Source of the DNA: Rutidosis leptorrhynchoides
Lineage: Eukaryota; Streptophyta; Magnoliopsida; Asterales; Asteraceae
Assembly (NCBI RefSeq): GCF_046630445.1
Contig: NC_092333.1
Location: forward strand, 98,368,001 to 98,432,000
Direction: 5' to 3'
DNA length: 64,000 nucleotides
Shown here: positions 51,580-62,448 of the stretch, one piece after another
Layout of the letters: each line of letters starts with the position of its first letter
Position numbering within the stretch: position 1 is the first letter of the stretch
Translations under genes and position numbers: made by a program
Notes under the pieces: generated by a model
Told to the model about the DNA's origin: nothing
The model's input: only the letters and a program-made list of their open reading frames with translations
The model's database searches: none

Positions 51580-54500
51580 TGTAGTGACCAGAACTTTTCC
51601 ATGTTTATATATATATTAATTGAGATTGATATTTACATGACTAAATGTTTCCAACATGTTAAGCAATCAAACTTGTCAAGACTTGATTAAATGAAATAAG
51701 TTTCATATAGACAATTGATCACCCATGTTGACCGGCGATTCACGAACGTTACAAAATTGTAAAAACTACATGTTGTGGTATATATAGACATATATATATG
51801 GTTGACATAAGATTATGATGAGTAAGTATCGCACTAAGTATATTAACAATGTGTGATATACATAAGAAATGAGATTACTAAGTTAAGAAACTAGAAATGA
51901 TATATATAACGATTATCGTTATGATAACGTCTACTAAATACATATGTATCATATTAAGATATTGATACACTATATTTAACATGATAAAATAATATTTAAA
52001 TATATCATTAAGTGTGTTAACAATGAACTACATATGTAAAAACAAGACTATTAACCCAAGAATTACGAAACGAGACTTATATGTAACGATTATCGTTGTA
52101 ACGATATTTTAATGTATATATCATATTAAGAGATATTCATACATCATAATATCATGATAATATAATAACTTAACATCTCATTTGATATAATAAACATTGG
52201 GTTAACAACATTAATTGAGATCGTTAACTTAAAGGTTTCAAAACAACACTTACATGTAACGACTAACGAAGACTTAACGACTCCATTAGAATGTATATAC
52301 ATGTTGTGTTTTGATATGTTTTCTTACACTTTTTAAAGACTTCAAGACACATATCAAAGTACTTCTACTTAACAAAAATGCTTACAATTACATCCTCATT
52401 CAGTTTCATCAACAATTCTACTCGTATGCACCCGTATTCGTACTCGTACAATATACAGCTTTTAGATGTATGTACTATTAGTATATACACTCCAATGATC
52501 AGCTATTATCAGCCCATGTGAGTCACCTAACACATGTGGGAACCATCATTTGGCAACTAGCATGAAATATCTCATAAAATTACAAAAATATTAGTAATCA
52601 TTCATGACTTATTTACATGAAAATAAAATTACATATCCTTTATATCTAATCCATATACCAATGACCAAAAACACCTACAAACACTTTCATTCTTCAATTT
52701 TCTTCATCTAATTGATCTCTCTCAAGTTCCATCTTCAAGTTCTAAGTGTTCTTCATAAATTCTATAAGTATAGTTTCATAAAAATCAAGAATACTTCCAA
52801 GTTTGCAAGTCTACTTCCAAGCTTTCTAATCCATTCCAAGTAATCATCTAAGATCAAGGAACCTTTGTTATTTACAGTAGGTTATCTTTCTAATTCAAGG
52901 TAATATTCATATTCAAACTTTGATTTAATTTCTACAACTATAACAATCTTATTTCGAGTGAAAATCTTACTTGAACTGTTTTCGTGTCATGATTCTGTTT
53001 CAAGAACTTTCAAGCCATCCAAGGATCCTTTAAAGCTAGATCCATTTTTCTCATTTTCAGTGGTTTTATCCAGAAAACTTTAGGTAGTAATGATGTTCAT
53101 AACATCATTCGATTCATACATATAAAGCTATCTTATTCGAAGGTTTAAACTTGTAATCACTAGAACATAGTTTAGTTAATTCTAAACTTGTTCACAAACA
53201 AAAGTTAATCCTTCTAACTTGACTTTTAAAATCAACTAAACACATGTTATATATCTATATGATATGCTAACTTAATGATTTAAAACCTGGAAACACGATG
53301 AACACCATAAAATCGGATATACGCCATAGTTGTGAAACCGGGGGCTGTTTTGGTTTGGATAATTAAAAACTATGATAAACTTTGATTTAAAAGTTGTTCT
53401 TATGGGAAAATGATTTTTCATATGAACATGAAACTATATCCAAAAATCTTGGTTAAACTCAAAGTGAAAGTATGTTTTTCAAAATGGTCATCAAGATGTC
53501 GTTCTTTCGACGGAAATGACTACCTCTTTAGTAATTGACATGTAACTTAAATTTCTTACTATAAACCTATACTTTTTCTGTTTGGATTCTTAAATTAGAG
53601 TTCAATATGAAACCATAGCAATTTGATTCACTCAAAACGGATTTAAAATGAAGAAGTTATGGGTAAAACAAGATTGGATATTTTTGATCTTTTTAGCTAC
53701 GGGAAATGTTGAACAAATCTATACAAATCATATCCTAGCTAACTTATATTGTATTATACATGTATTCTAATATATTATGTAATATTGGGATACCATAGAC
53801 ACGTATGCAAATGTTTTGACATATCATATCGACCCATGTATATATATTATTTGGAACAACCATAGACACTCTATATGCAGTAATGTTGGAGTTAACTATA
53901 CAGGGTTGAGTTTGATTCCAAAAATATATATACTTTGAGTTGTGATCTAGCCTGAGACGTGTATACACTGGGTCGTGGATTGATTCAAGATAATATATAT
54001 ATCGATTTATTTCTGTACATCTAACTGTGGACAACTAGTTGTAGGTTACTAACGAGGACAGCTGACTTAATACACTCAAATCTTTAAAACATAATAAAAA
54101 TGGTAGTAATTATATTTTGATCATACTTTGATATATATGTACATATTTGTATAGGTTCGTGAATCGATCCGTGGCCAAGTCTTATTTCCGAGGAAGGAAA
54201 TATCTGTGAAAGTGAGTTATAGCCCCACTTTTAAAATCTAATATTTTTGGGATGAGAATACATGCAGGTTTTATAAATGATTTACAAAATAGACACAAGT
54301 ACGTGAAACTACATTCTATGGTTGAATTATCGAAATCGAATATGCCCCTTTTTATTAAGTCTGGTAATCTAAGAATTAGGTAACAGACACCCTAATTGAC
54401 GCGAATCCTAAAGATAGATCTATTGGGCCTAACAAACCCCATCCAAAGTACCGGATGCTTTAGTACTTCGAAATTTATATCATATCCGAAGGGTGTCCCG

Positions 54501-55048
54501 GAATGATGGGGATATTCTTATATATGCATCTTGTTAATGTCGGTTACCAGGTGTTCACCATATGAATGGTTTTTATCTCTATGTATGGGATGTGTATTAA
54601 AATATGAAATCTTGTGGTCTATTGTTACGATTTGATATATATAGGTTAAACCTATAACTCACCAACATTTTTGTTGACGTTTAAAGCATGTTTATTCTCA
54701 GGTGAATACTAAGAGCTTCCGCTGTTGCATACTAAAATAAGGACAAGATTTGGAGTCCATGTTTGTATGATATTGTGTAAAAACTGCATTCAAGAAACAT
54801 ATGTCGATGTAATATATTTCTATTGTAAACCATTATATAATGGTCGTGTGTAAACAGTATATTTTAGATTATCATTATTTGAATGATAATCTACGTAATG
54901 TTTTTAAAACCTTTATTCATAAAATAAAGGTTATGGTTGTTTTAAAAATGAATGCAGTCTTTGAAAAACGTCTCATATAGAGGTCAAAACCTCGCAACGA
55001 AATCAATTAATATGGAACGTCTATAATCAATATGAACGGGACATTTCA
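51580..55048 (+). repeat. A4 3' LTR (3,469 bp)
   Basis: Starts TGTAGTGACC after the ACGGGTAGGTAC polypurine block and ends GGGACATTTCA; followed by GGCGC. Confidence 0.93.
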
Positions 55049-55065
55049 GGCGCAACCCCGATTGC

Positions 55066-55258
55066 CACGGCGCGGCGTTACACTGTTTTCTCGAGCTGTT
55101 TTAGTTGCCTCCTGACTTTGGTTTGCGCCTAGTGTCGCGGCGCGACTCCCTTTACCGCGGCGCGACAAACAACATAAATTTATGGCTATTTTGATCGGCT
55201 CCTGACTCTGATGTGTGTGTAAAGTCGCGGCGCGACCACACTCATCACGGCGCGGCAA
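55066..55258. repeat. GC palindrome cluster of GTCGCGGCGCGAC type
   Basis: About five copies in about 190 bases (CACGGCGCGGCG, GTCGCGGCGCGAC, CCGCGGCGCGAC, GTCGCGGCGCGAC, CACGGCGCGGC). One more lies at 41465-41474, split by A4. The core is CGCGGCGCG with T/A flanks. They stand out from the AT-rich background. Confidence 0.8.
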
Positions 55259-55421
55259 ACGCCTAGGACTGATCAATTCGACAACTGAAAACCAATTATC
55301 GATTTACGCGACTTATACGTGTCGTTCTCGCTTCATATTCATCTAATCTTCATCATAAGGTCTCACATGACTTAACACCATCAAAACTCATGTATAAACT
55401 TACACATGAGTACGTTCTCAA

Positions 55422-55550
<129 letters not shown>

Positions 55551-55656
55551 ATAAACTAACGCCTTATTTATTTTATCACAAAAACGAACGAGTTATAAGC
55601 GTACTAACGGTTAAATACGTACCTTTAGACATGTATGGGAAAAACGGGATGTTACA

Positions 55657-55668
55657 ATGATAATAATG

Positions 55669-55756
<88 letters not shown>

Positions 55757-55846
55757 TGATAATATTAATAATAATTTTAATGATACTAACGATAGTAATA
55801 ACAATAACAATTTTTAATGTTAATACATATATTAATAACGATAGTG

Positions 55847-55920
<74 letters not shown>
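55657..55920. repeat. (AAT)n microsatellites flanking element C
   Basis: Two long AAT/ATA tracts (about 55657-55760 and 55846-55920) separated by imperfect repeats. They begin directly at the C LTR boundary and so appear to be host or older sequence into which C inserted. Confidence 0.9.
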
Positions 55921-55923
<3 letters not shown>

Positions 55924-55940
55924 GAGTTAGTAGATAGCAA

Positions 55941-56188
55941 AAAAATATGTGGTGGATTTATAGTGGATGAGAGTTTTTGTGGTTAAATGGTAAAAAGTGA
56001 AAAGTGTGTGGTAAATTTGTTAAAAATATAAAGATAAGGGTGGTAAAAGTGTGGCCAATTTATAAAAAATATGTGGTGGATTTATAGTGGATGAGAGTTT
56101 TTGTGATTAAATGGTAAAAAGTGAAAAGTGTGTGGTAAATTTGTTAAAAATATAAAGATAAGGGTGGTAAAAGTGTGGCCAATTTATA
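55941..56188. repeat. 124-bp tandem duplication
   Basis: ATATGTGGTGGATTTATAG and the following sequence through GTGTGGCCAATTTATA occur twice with a period of 124 bases, differing at only about two positions. Not coding; no known family recognised. Confidence 0.9.
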
Positions 56189-56628
56189 GAAAAGTAAACT
56201 TTTGTGGTAGAAGTGTAAAACATATAAAGTTTCCTATTCATTTCTTTTATACCTTTTAGATATAGATATATAATTAATTAATTAATAATTAGGTGTTTTA
56301 TTTGTATAAAATTGAAATAACCATCACATTCTATATATAACTTCCATTAACAAACAGAATATACTACTTTTTTGTGCACAAATTATTTCTTAAACAATCA
56401 TAAGGCCAGATTGTCATTAATTTTTTTCATATAAGAATAGATAATACTGCAAAAAATTTAATATTTTAATAATTTTATAAATAGATTGATCATAAAATAT
56501 ACTATTGAGTTATATTTTATTGTCTCTTTAGATTTTAGGTACATGTGCAATTGCATCCTTGCACGCTTCAAAATCGACTTTGACGTATTTAATACGTTGG
56601 TTCAACCGCTCTAACATGTTGATGCTTT

Positions 56629-56629
<1 letters not shown>
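56189..56629. other. AT-rich non-coding stretch
   Basis: No convincing gene, RNA or repeat is seen. It may be host intron or intergenic sequence. Confidence 0.4.

Positions 56630-56661
<32 letters not shown>
56630..56661 (+). repeat. Poly(A) run of about 32 bases
   Basis: Pure A run followed by A-rich sequence with G interruptions. It could be the tail of a small retroposed sequence on the plus strand (about 56520-56629), but no body or target duplication was recognised. The 200 bases to the right hold nothing I can name. Confidence 0.6.
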
Positions 56662-56663
<2 letters not shown>

Positions 56664-56875
56664 AAAAAGAAAAAGATATTCAGTGACTAAATCAATAATT
56701 TTTTTGAGAGGGTAAAAATTTACTAATAATATCTGAATTATAAAACTGTATAAAACAATATTAAAATGTTAAAATTTTTGTAATAAACGAAGCGACATAA
56801 TAAATTAAGACGGCTAATATTAACGGGATAGTTAACAACTTCATATTTAGTTACACCCTATTTTAAAAAGTAGTG

Positions 56876-57340
56876 TTTTTTTTTTTTTTTTTTTTTTTTT
56901 TTTGGCAAAAAACAAAATTAAATATATAAACATTTCTCACGAAAAAGTAAAAAATGTAACACATACATTACACTTCAAGATGGACTTACAATCCTTTTTG
57001 TCCACTTGATAAAAGCCCAACACACATTAAGGGCCATATAACAAACATTCACCAAAAAAATCACAAATAACTATGAAGCTGTGCAACACCAAGAATCGTT
57101 ACAGTAGCATCCATGGGGAATTTGAGCAAACATGAGAAGCTTTTGCACATCTTTACTTTAACTAGACATTTAATAACTTTTACCTTGATCCGAGCTACTA
57201 TAACGCCCCAACACTTATTATACTCCATTAAACACCATGTCATTTCTAACAAACCAAATTGCCCAAATTGTAGCCTGGAGCATGATTCGAAACCATTAAA
57301 AACAATACCCTCAAATTCTTTCATTTTCAGTTAACAAATA
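56876..57340 (-). mobile_element. 5'-truncated LINE (L1-type) 3' end
   Basis: On the minus strand a poly(A) of 28 bases (T run at 56876-56903) ends the unit. Upstream, one frame reads TIWAIWFVRNDMVFNGV, the pattern found just after the zinc-binding domain at the C-terminus of plant LINE ORF2 proteins. The reading frame then breaks, so it is a decayed stub. The 5' boundary near 57,340 is approximate and no target duplication was found. Confidence 0.6.
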
Positions 57341-57566
57341 AAAATGAAGGTTGATAAAAGGTGAAAATATTGAACTTGTGACCACTTAGGTTAGGTTAAA
57401 CGGAAGAGTTTTAGACCATTCAATTACATGATACGGAGTATATTTGAGATGATACGGAGTATATATATGCTTATCCTACACATTTTTAGCTTCTCTCCTT
57501 TTTTTTTGGGTTTTAAAATTGATTATTAATTATTATTTTGTAATTATTTTAGTTTCTGCTAGTTCA
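57341..57566. other. Short AT-rich spacer with two GATACGGAGTATAT motifs
   Basis: Contains two copies of GATACGGAGTATAT (near 57430 and 57450), a motif common in plant non-coding DNA. Nothing else is recognised. Confidence 0.4.
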
Positions 57567-57574
57567 TCTGTAGG

Positions 57575-57580
<6 letters not shown>
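57567..57580. other. LINE target site duplication TCTGTAGGTCAAAT, left copy
   Basis: The same 14 bases occur at 63495-63508, directly beyond the LINE 5' end. Confidence 0.9.
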
Positions 57581-57612
<32 letters not shown>

Positions 57613-57741
57613 CAACAAACTTTGTATTACTATAAGAACTGTACATATTGAACCATATACACTTGGGCTTCCAGCCCCACTCTTCTGTACATACAAACAC
57701 GCTAATAAACACCTAAACTACAATCTGAAAAGCTCGACATA

Positions 57742-58260
57742 TGTTGGAGCTAATCGGTTTGTGTGTCCCACATCGGATATGGAAAGAACTAAATGTACAT
57801 ATATAAGTCCATGAGAACCTCCCTCTACCACCAATTGGTTTTAGAGAAATGTGGAACTCATGAGCTTATATGTTGTACATGGTGGTGGACCTTAATCGAT
57901 CCTACAAATGGTATCAGAGCGGGTGGCACGGGTGTAATCATTGTGGCAGCAGCGGTTCATATCGGGGTGACTGTGGACGTGACCAGGGGAAGAGGTCGGA
58001 TGTCCGGGAAAAGTCGAGATGTAAATGAACGGGTCCGGGGTAGAAAGCTACGTTATATGATACGAGTGCATGAACAAACCGATTAAGGGGGTGATTGTTG
58101 GAGCTAATCGGTTTGTGTGTTCCACATCGGATATGGAAAGAACTAAATGTGCATATATAAGTCCATGAGAACCTCCCTCTACCACCAATTGGTTTTAGAG
58201 AAATGTGGAACTCATGAGCTTATATGTTGTACATGGTGGTGGACCTTAAACGATCCTTCA
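57742..58260 (+). mobile_element. TRIM (miniature LTR element), 519 bp
   Basis: Two 165-bp terminal repeats (57742-57906 and 58096-58260) begin TGTTGGAGCTAATCGG and end TCCTACA/TCCTTCA. They carry the CCCACATCGG phrase common in plant TRIM LTRs. The primer-binding site TGGTATCAGAGC is at 57909-57920, and a purine tract AAGGGGGTGA precedes the 3' repeat. A perfect ACATA target duplication (57737-57741, 58261-58265) shows insertion into the LINE 3' UTR. The 189-base interior has no retroelement gene, as expected for this non-autonomous class. The repeats differ at only a few sites, so it is young. Confidence 0.95.
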
Positions 58261-58340
58261 ACATATAGCAGCAAAAACATGCACACGAAAAAACATTACC
58301 ACTTAGACATATTATTGATGCTACCGAACAGACTGTGACA

Positions 58341-61193
58341 CTAACCGGTGCCTGCACGCGAAATCAGCCCTGAAGGAGAAAATCTACATGTTGAAGGATC
58401 GAGAAACCACTGTTGCCAGTCGAAGTTGCATCTCTTGGACCTTCTAGTAACCCACTCGAAACTTTTGCTTTGAATTTCGCTTAGAATAACCGAGCACGGA
58501 GAAGGATCTTTACCGAAGACTTTCTTATTACGATTTTTCCATATCAAATAGCCGGTGACCCATTTGACCGCTTGCCAAAAAGACCCATTGCCATTCGAAT
58601 AGGATAATGGGCTAACTTCTTTAAACACCTCATTTAAGGAGAAAATTGAGACGTTACCTAGCTTCCACCATTGAAAGACCCGAGACCATATATCCATAGC
58701 ACTTTTACAAAAGATGATAGCATGATCAATCGATTCTAAATCATCGTCGCACATCGGACACCTTACCGAGTCGAGGTCAATACCTTTCTTATCAATCTCA
58801 ACCCGGGTTGGAATCCTTTTTCGAAGCGTTCTCCAAACAAAGATTTCAATTTTCCTTGGAAGTAAATTGTTTCGAATAGTTTCATGAGGTTGAAAAGAAT
58901 TATGTAGTACCTTTTCATCGATAATAGACGACATCACACAACTTTTGAAACACCCACTGTCATCTAGCTTCCATTTCCAGCAGTCTGCTTCAGATAACCC
59001 GAAGGGAACCGAAGTTACATCATCCTGCAGTTGTTCCAGCTCGCTAAGACCCCTACCAATCACAGCCCGCGTCCATTGCCAAGAAAAACATAAACCCGAA
59101 TCCATCTTACGCACTCTATCACCCACACAGACTCCCTTAGAAGACTCTAATTGGTATAGTCTTGGATACCGATCTTTGAGTTTATGATTACCTGTCCAAC
59201 AATCTTCCCAAAATAAAGTATCCCTACCGTTCCCGATTACTTTCACAAACGAATCAGTGAAGTTCAGTTCAAGGTTAGATAACGTAGAACCAACACGAAT
59301 AATATACGACCAAACCGAATTTGAACTACCATTGAAAGTACTCCCCAGCCCACCCTCCCGCCCATATATACTCTTGATTATGCTCACCCAATAAGCATCA
59401 CTTTCCACCCGAAAACGCCACCACCACTTGCTTAGTAGGGCCAAACTTTTTGCTTTTAAAGAGCCAATGTTTAAACCCCCCGCCCCATAAGGAACAAGTA
59501 AATCATCCCATTTAACCCAAGCCATTTTGTTATTATCCCCCGACCCGCCCCAAAAGAACTTACGACGTAAACCTTCAAGGAGATTGATGGCACAAGAAGG
59601 AGCTCGGAAGAGAGAGAAGTAATACAACGGCAGGCTTGAGAGTACAGATTTAATAATGGTTAACCTTCCACCGAACGACATAGACCTCGACTTCCAACCC
59701 GCGAAACGTTTATTAAATTTCTCCACCACCGGATTCCAATCATTCATCCTGTTCATATTTAGACCCACCGGCATGCCAAGATAGGTAAATGGCAGTGAAC
59801 CCCAAGAACATCCTAACCTTAAAGCAGCTTCCTCGTTCTCATTTTGATTTACTCCAATCCCATAAAAAGTACTTTTCGAATAGTTAACCCTTAAACCCGA
59901 TGTTCGTTCAAAACAATCCAGCACCTTCATCACATTTCGAGCATTTCTCATTCCCCATTTTCCAATAAAGATCGTGTCATCTGCGTATTGTAAATGGGAA
60001 AGGATTACTTTATTCAACCCGATTTCTACTCCTTTGATGTATCCCAGATTACACGCGGTTTTAGCAAGGATATTCAATCCTTCTCCAGCTATTAAAAATA
60101 AGAATGGAGAGAGCGGATCACCCTGTCTAATTCCTCTTTCTAATGTGAATTCAGGCGTGGGTGATCCATTAACAAGTATCGAAACCGATGCCGATTTGAA
60201 ACATGTCCCAATCCATTTTCTCCATCTCAATCCAAACCCCATCAATCTCAACACGTCTAACAAATATTCCCAATTCACACTATCAAACGCTTTCTCGAAA
60301 TCAATTTTGAAGATAAAACTCTTTTGTTTCCTTTTCTTTAAATCCGCAACCGCTTCGTTTAAGATGAGAGCGCCATCAATGATTGATCTCCCTTTGCTAA
60401 AAGCACTTTGTTCCGACCCAATCAATTTAGGAATGACACCCTTGATTCGATCCGCCAAAATCTTGGAGATGATCTTGTAGTATGATCCTATTAAGCTGAT
60501 AGGCCTATAGTCACCAAGCCCGGATGGATCTTTTCTTTTAGGAATTAATGTGACAAATGAGGCGTTGCATCCCCTGGAAATTTCACACTTGTCCCAAAAC
60601 CACGTAATGGCATCCATCAGATCCCCTTTTATTAGCGGCCAAAATCTTTTAAAGAACTTGAAGTTAAAATCGTCCGGACCTGGGGCTTTCGATCCACCGC
60701 AATTCTTTATGGCATCTAGAACTTCTGACTCAAGAAAGCGGGACTCCAATTTGCTTGCTTCATCTGGAGATAAACTATTCAGGAATGGGTTGTTAAAACG
60801 AGGTCTATTGACACCATTCTCCGAGAATAAATTCTTAAAATGTCGAAAAACTTCCCCTTTTATTAAGTCAGGATCCTCCTGCCATAACCCATTTATATAT
60901 AAACCTCTTATATTATTTTTACTCTCTCTTCGCTTGATCGCATTATGAAAGAACTTGGTATTCTCGTCTCCTTCAAGATCCCATTTTATCCTCGCTTTTT
61001 GTTTAAGCATCCTATTTTTAGCCGCGTTCAGCTCCAACCAACGACTTCTCGAATCTAGCCATTTTCCCCGATCATCATCATTTAAATCCTCATTCTCCGC
61101 TTTTAATTCCCACTGATGTACCTCTTCTTTTAATTTTTTTATATCCGAATCAATCGTCCCGAATGCCTTTGTACTCAAATTTTTGAGAGCCAA
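58341..61193 (-). CDS. LINE ORF2, reverse transcriptase part (950 aa)
   Basis: Contains the reverse transcriptase fingers and palm (KAPGPDDFN near 170, FKIDFEKAFDSVNW near 300, RGIRQGDPLSPFLF near 360, the catalytic YADD near 407). A C-terminal zinc-binding RT-associated domain follows (RCPMCDDDLESIDHAIIFC near 830), then the WVTGYLIWKNRNKKVFG tail motif. This is the plant L1 pattern. The open frame starts at MALKNLSTKAFG because the upstream endonuclease part is in another frame: a run of seven T (plus strand) near 61200 seems to have gained one base. The complete ORF2 would span about 58341-62037. Confidence 0.93.
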   Translation of the reverse strand: MALKNLSTKAFGTIDSDIKKLKEEVHQWELKAENEDLNDDDRGKWLDSRSRWLELNAAKNRMLKQKARIKWDLEGDENTKFFHNAIKRRESKNNIRGLYINGLWQEDPDLIKGEVFRHFKNLFSENGVNRPRFNNPFLNSLSPDEASKLESRFLESEVLDAIKNCGGSKAPGPDDFNFKFFKRFWPLIKGDLMDAITWFWDKCEISRGCNASFVTLIPKRKDPSGLGDYRPISLIGSYYKIISKILADRIKGVIPKLIGSEQSAFSKGRSIIDGALILNEAVADLKKRKQKSFIFKIDFEKAFDSVNWEYLLDVLRLMGFGLRWRKWIGTCFKSASVSILVNGSPTPEFTLERGIRQGDPLSPFLFLIAGEGLNILAKTACNLGYIKGVEIGLNKVILSHLQYADDTIFIGKWGMRNARNVMKVLDCFERTSGLRVNYSKSTFYGIGVNQNENEEAALRLGCSWGSLPFTYLGMPVGLNMNRMNDWNPVVEKFNKRFAGWKSRSMSFGGRLTIIKSVLSSLPLYYFSLFRAPSCAINLLEGLRRKFFWGGSGDNNKMAWVKWDDLLVPYGAGGLNIGSLKAKSLALLSKWWWRFRVESDAYWVSIIKSIYGREGGLGSTFNGSSNSVWSYIIRVGSTLSNLELNFTDSFVKVIGNGRDTLFWEDCWTGNHKLKDRYPRLYQLESSKGVCVGDRVRKMDSGLCFSWQWTRAVIGRGLSELEQLQDDVTSVPFGLSEADCWKWKLDDSGCFKSCVMSSIIDEKVLHNSFQPHETIRNNLLPRKIEIFVWRTLRKRIPTRVEIDKKGIDLDSVRCPMCDDDLESIDHAIIFCKSAMDIWSRVFQWWKLGNVSIFSLNEVFKEVSPLSYSNGNGSFWQAVKWVTGYLIWKNRNKKVFGKDPSPCSVILSEIQSKSFEWVTRRSKRCNFDWQQWFLDPSTCRFSPSGLISRAGTG

Positions 61194-61500
61194 TCTTACA
61201 TTTTTTTAGTTTTTTCATGAAGCACATATCAGGTCTCTTGCTCTCAACCCTAACATTCCACGCATCTTCCACAATCCTGTCGACATCAGTTAGATCAAAC
61301 CACTCATCAAAAACTCTTATAGGTTTCGGGCCAAAATCCACATCTTTATCGCATAAGATTATCGGACAATGATCCGATAGGTTTCTATCCAATGCCACCA
61401 TAGATAGATCTCCCCACATACTTACGAATTTTTCAGAAACAAGGAAACGATCAAGCTTACTATATTTAATCCCGTTATCGCATATCCTAGTGAATTTCCT
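61150..61500 (-). pseudogene. LINE ORF2, end of endonuclease domain
   Basis: Carries the LSDHCPI motif with the catalytic SDH of AP-like endonucleases and the linker to the RT (FMKKLKKCK). It is in frame with the upstream endonuclease segment, separated by a TGA at about 61501 that replaces a Gly codon of the usual GGRKFTR. After this segment a one-base shift leads to the RT frame. Confidence 0.85.
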
Positions 61501-62037
61501 TCAAACCAGTGGGACTTCAATCAACCTAGTGCTATCAATGAACCTATTGAAACGAGCAGCTTTCCTTTCGTGGAATTGGCTATTTTTTCTCTCATCCATA
61601 CTCCTTACCTCATTGAAATCACCACAAAAAACCCACGCCACATCACCATACTCCATTAGACCTAAACTGGTCCACATCTCCTTCTTTTTATCGTCACTAT
61701 GCGGCCCGTAAACATTGACAATTATCGTTTCACAATTATGACCTTTCCAATTACCTTTAATTGCTAAAAAATAATCTCTCTCAACAGCTTGGTTAACTAC
61801 AAATGCATTAGTATCCCAAATCAACAACATTCCCCCCGATCTGCCTATTGCTTCTTTCTGAATGAATCCGAAATCTTTCGAGCCCCACAAAAACTCTACC
61901 CAATTATCCCCGACCAGGCCACATTTAGTTTCCTGAACCGCAATAATATCGGCCCTCGACTGATTACAAATCTCCTTAAACCACTTCACTTTACCTTCCT
62001 GTTTGAATCCTCGAATATTAAGTGATACTATCTTCAT
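61501..62037 (-). CDS. LINE ORF2, AP-like endonuclease N-terminal part (178 aa)
   Basis: Starts MKIVSLNIRGFKQEGK. It has N7 (LNIRG), the metal-binding E in VQETK (36), YGP (110) and the CGDFNEV motif (about 139), all typical of L1 endonucleases that nick the target before reverse transcription. It ends at an in-frame TGA; the SDH motif follows downstream. Confidence 0.9.
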   Translation of the reverse strand: MKIVSLNIRGFKQEGKVKWFKEICNQSRADIIAVQETKCGLVGDNWVEFLWGSKDFGFIQKEAIGRSGGMLLIWDTNAFVVNQAVERDYFLAIKGNWKGHNCETIIVNVYGPHSDDKKKEMWTSLGLMEYGDVAWVFCGDFNEVRSMDERKNSQFHERKAARFNRFIDSTRLIEVPLV

Positions 62038-62217
62038 TAAAATAATAAAACGTACCGAAAGGGGATGAGCAGACTACTGTTGGGCAGAATTGCCCCAATT
62101 CAGACCCAATTCTCTTGCAAAATCCTCCAATTGGACACTATCTTCTGACTTTGAGCTCACTCGATTTTTTGATTTTGATTTTGAGTTCTTAGCTGCAAAA
62201 CCTCGATTCTTTGAACT

Positions 62218-62448
62218 TTATTTGGATTTTATGCCCTTATTATTTTGCATCATCCTCTTACGAAGATGAAGACCTCTCGCTAAATCCTTCGCATAACCAA
62301 TTCGAGATGACCCCTTCCAGCTACCCACTTTCTTCCAAATCTGCTCACTTTGTGGCTTCTGTTGTGACCTAGAATTACCCTTCATACTCGCTGGAGCTTC
62401 ATCTCCCATCGATTGATTTACACTTCGCTGTTCTTTCCTAGTACTCAA
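62218..62448 (-). pseudogene. LINE ORF1 C-terminal piece, separate frame
   Basis: A basic 76-aa frame (WKKVGSWKGSSRIGYAKD region, Lys-rich end) starting where the main ORF1 frame stops, which suggests a frameshift near 62450. It is followed by about 180 bases before ORF2. It could instead be non-coding. Confidence 0.45.

Noticed and set aside
56520-56661. SINE or processed pseudogene on the plus strand ending in poly(A)
   Set aside because: Only the A run is clear; no body, pol III boxes or target duplication were found.
57061-57324. Independent small host gene on the minus strand
   Set aside because: Another frame of the same stretch has the plant LINE ORF2 C-terminal motif and a poly(A) follows, so it is a LINE stub.
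57742-58260. Cassandra TRIM with 5S rRNA in its LTR
   Set aside because: No 5S rRNA promoter or gene sequence is recognisable in the 165-bp repeats.
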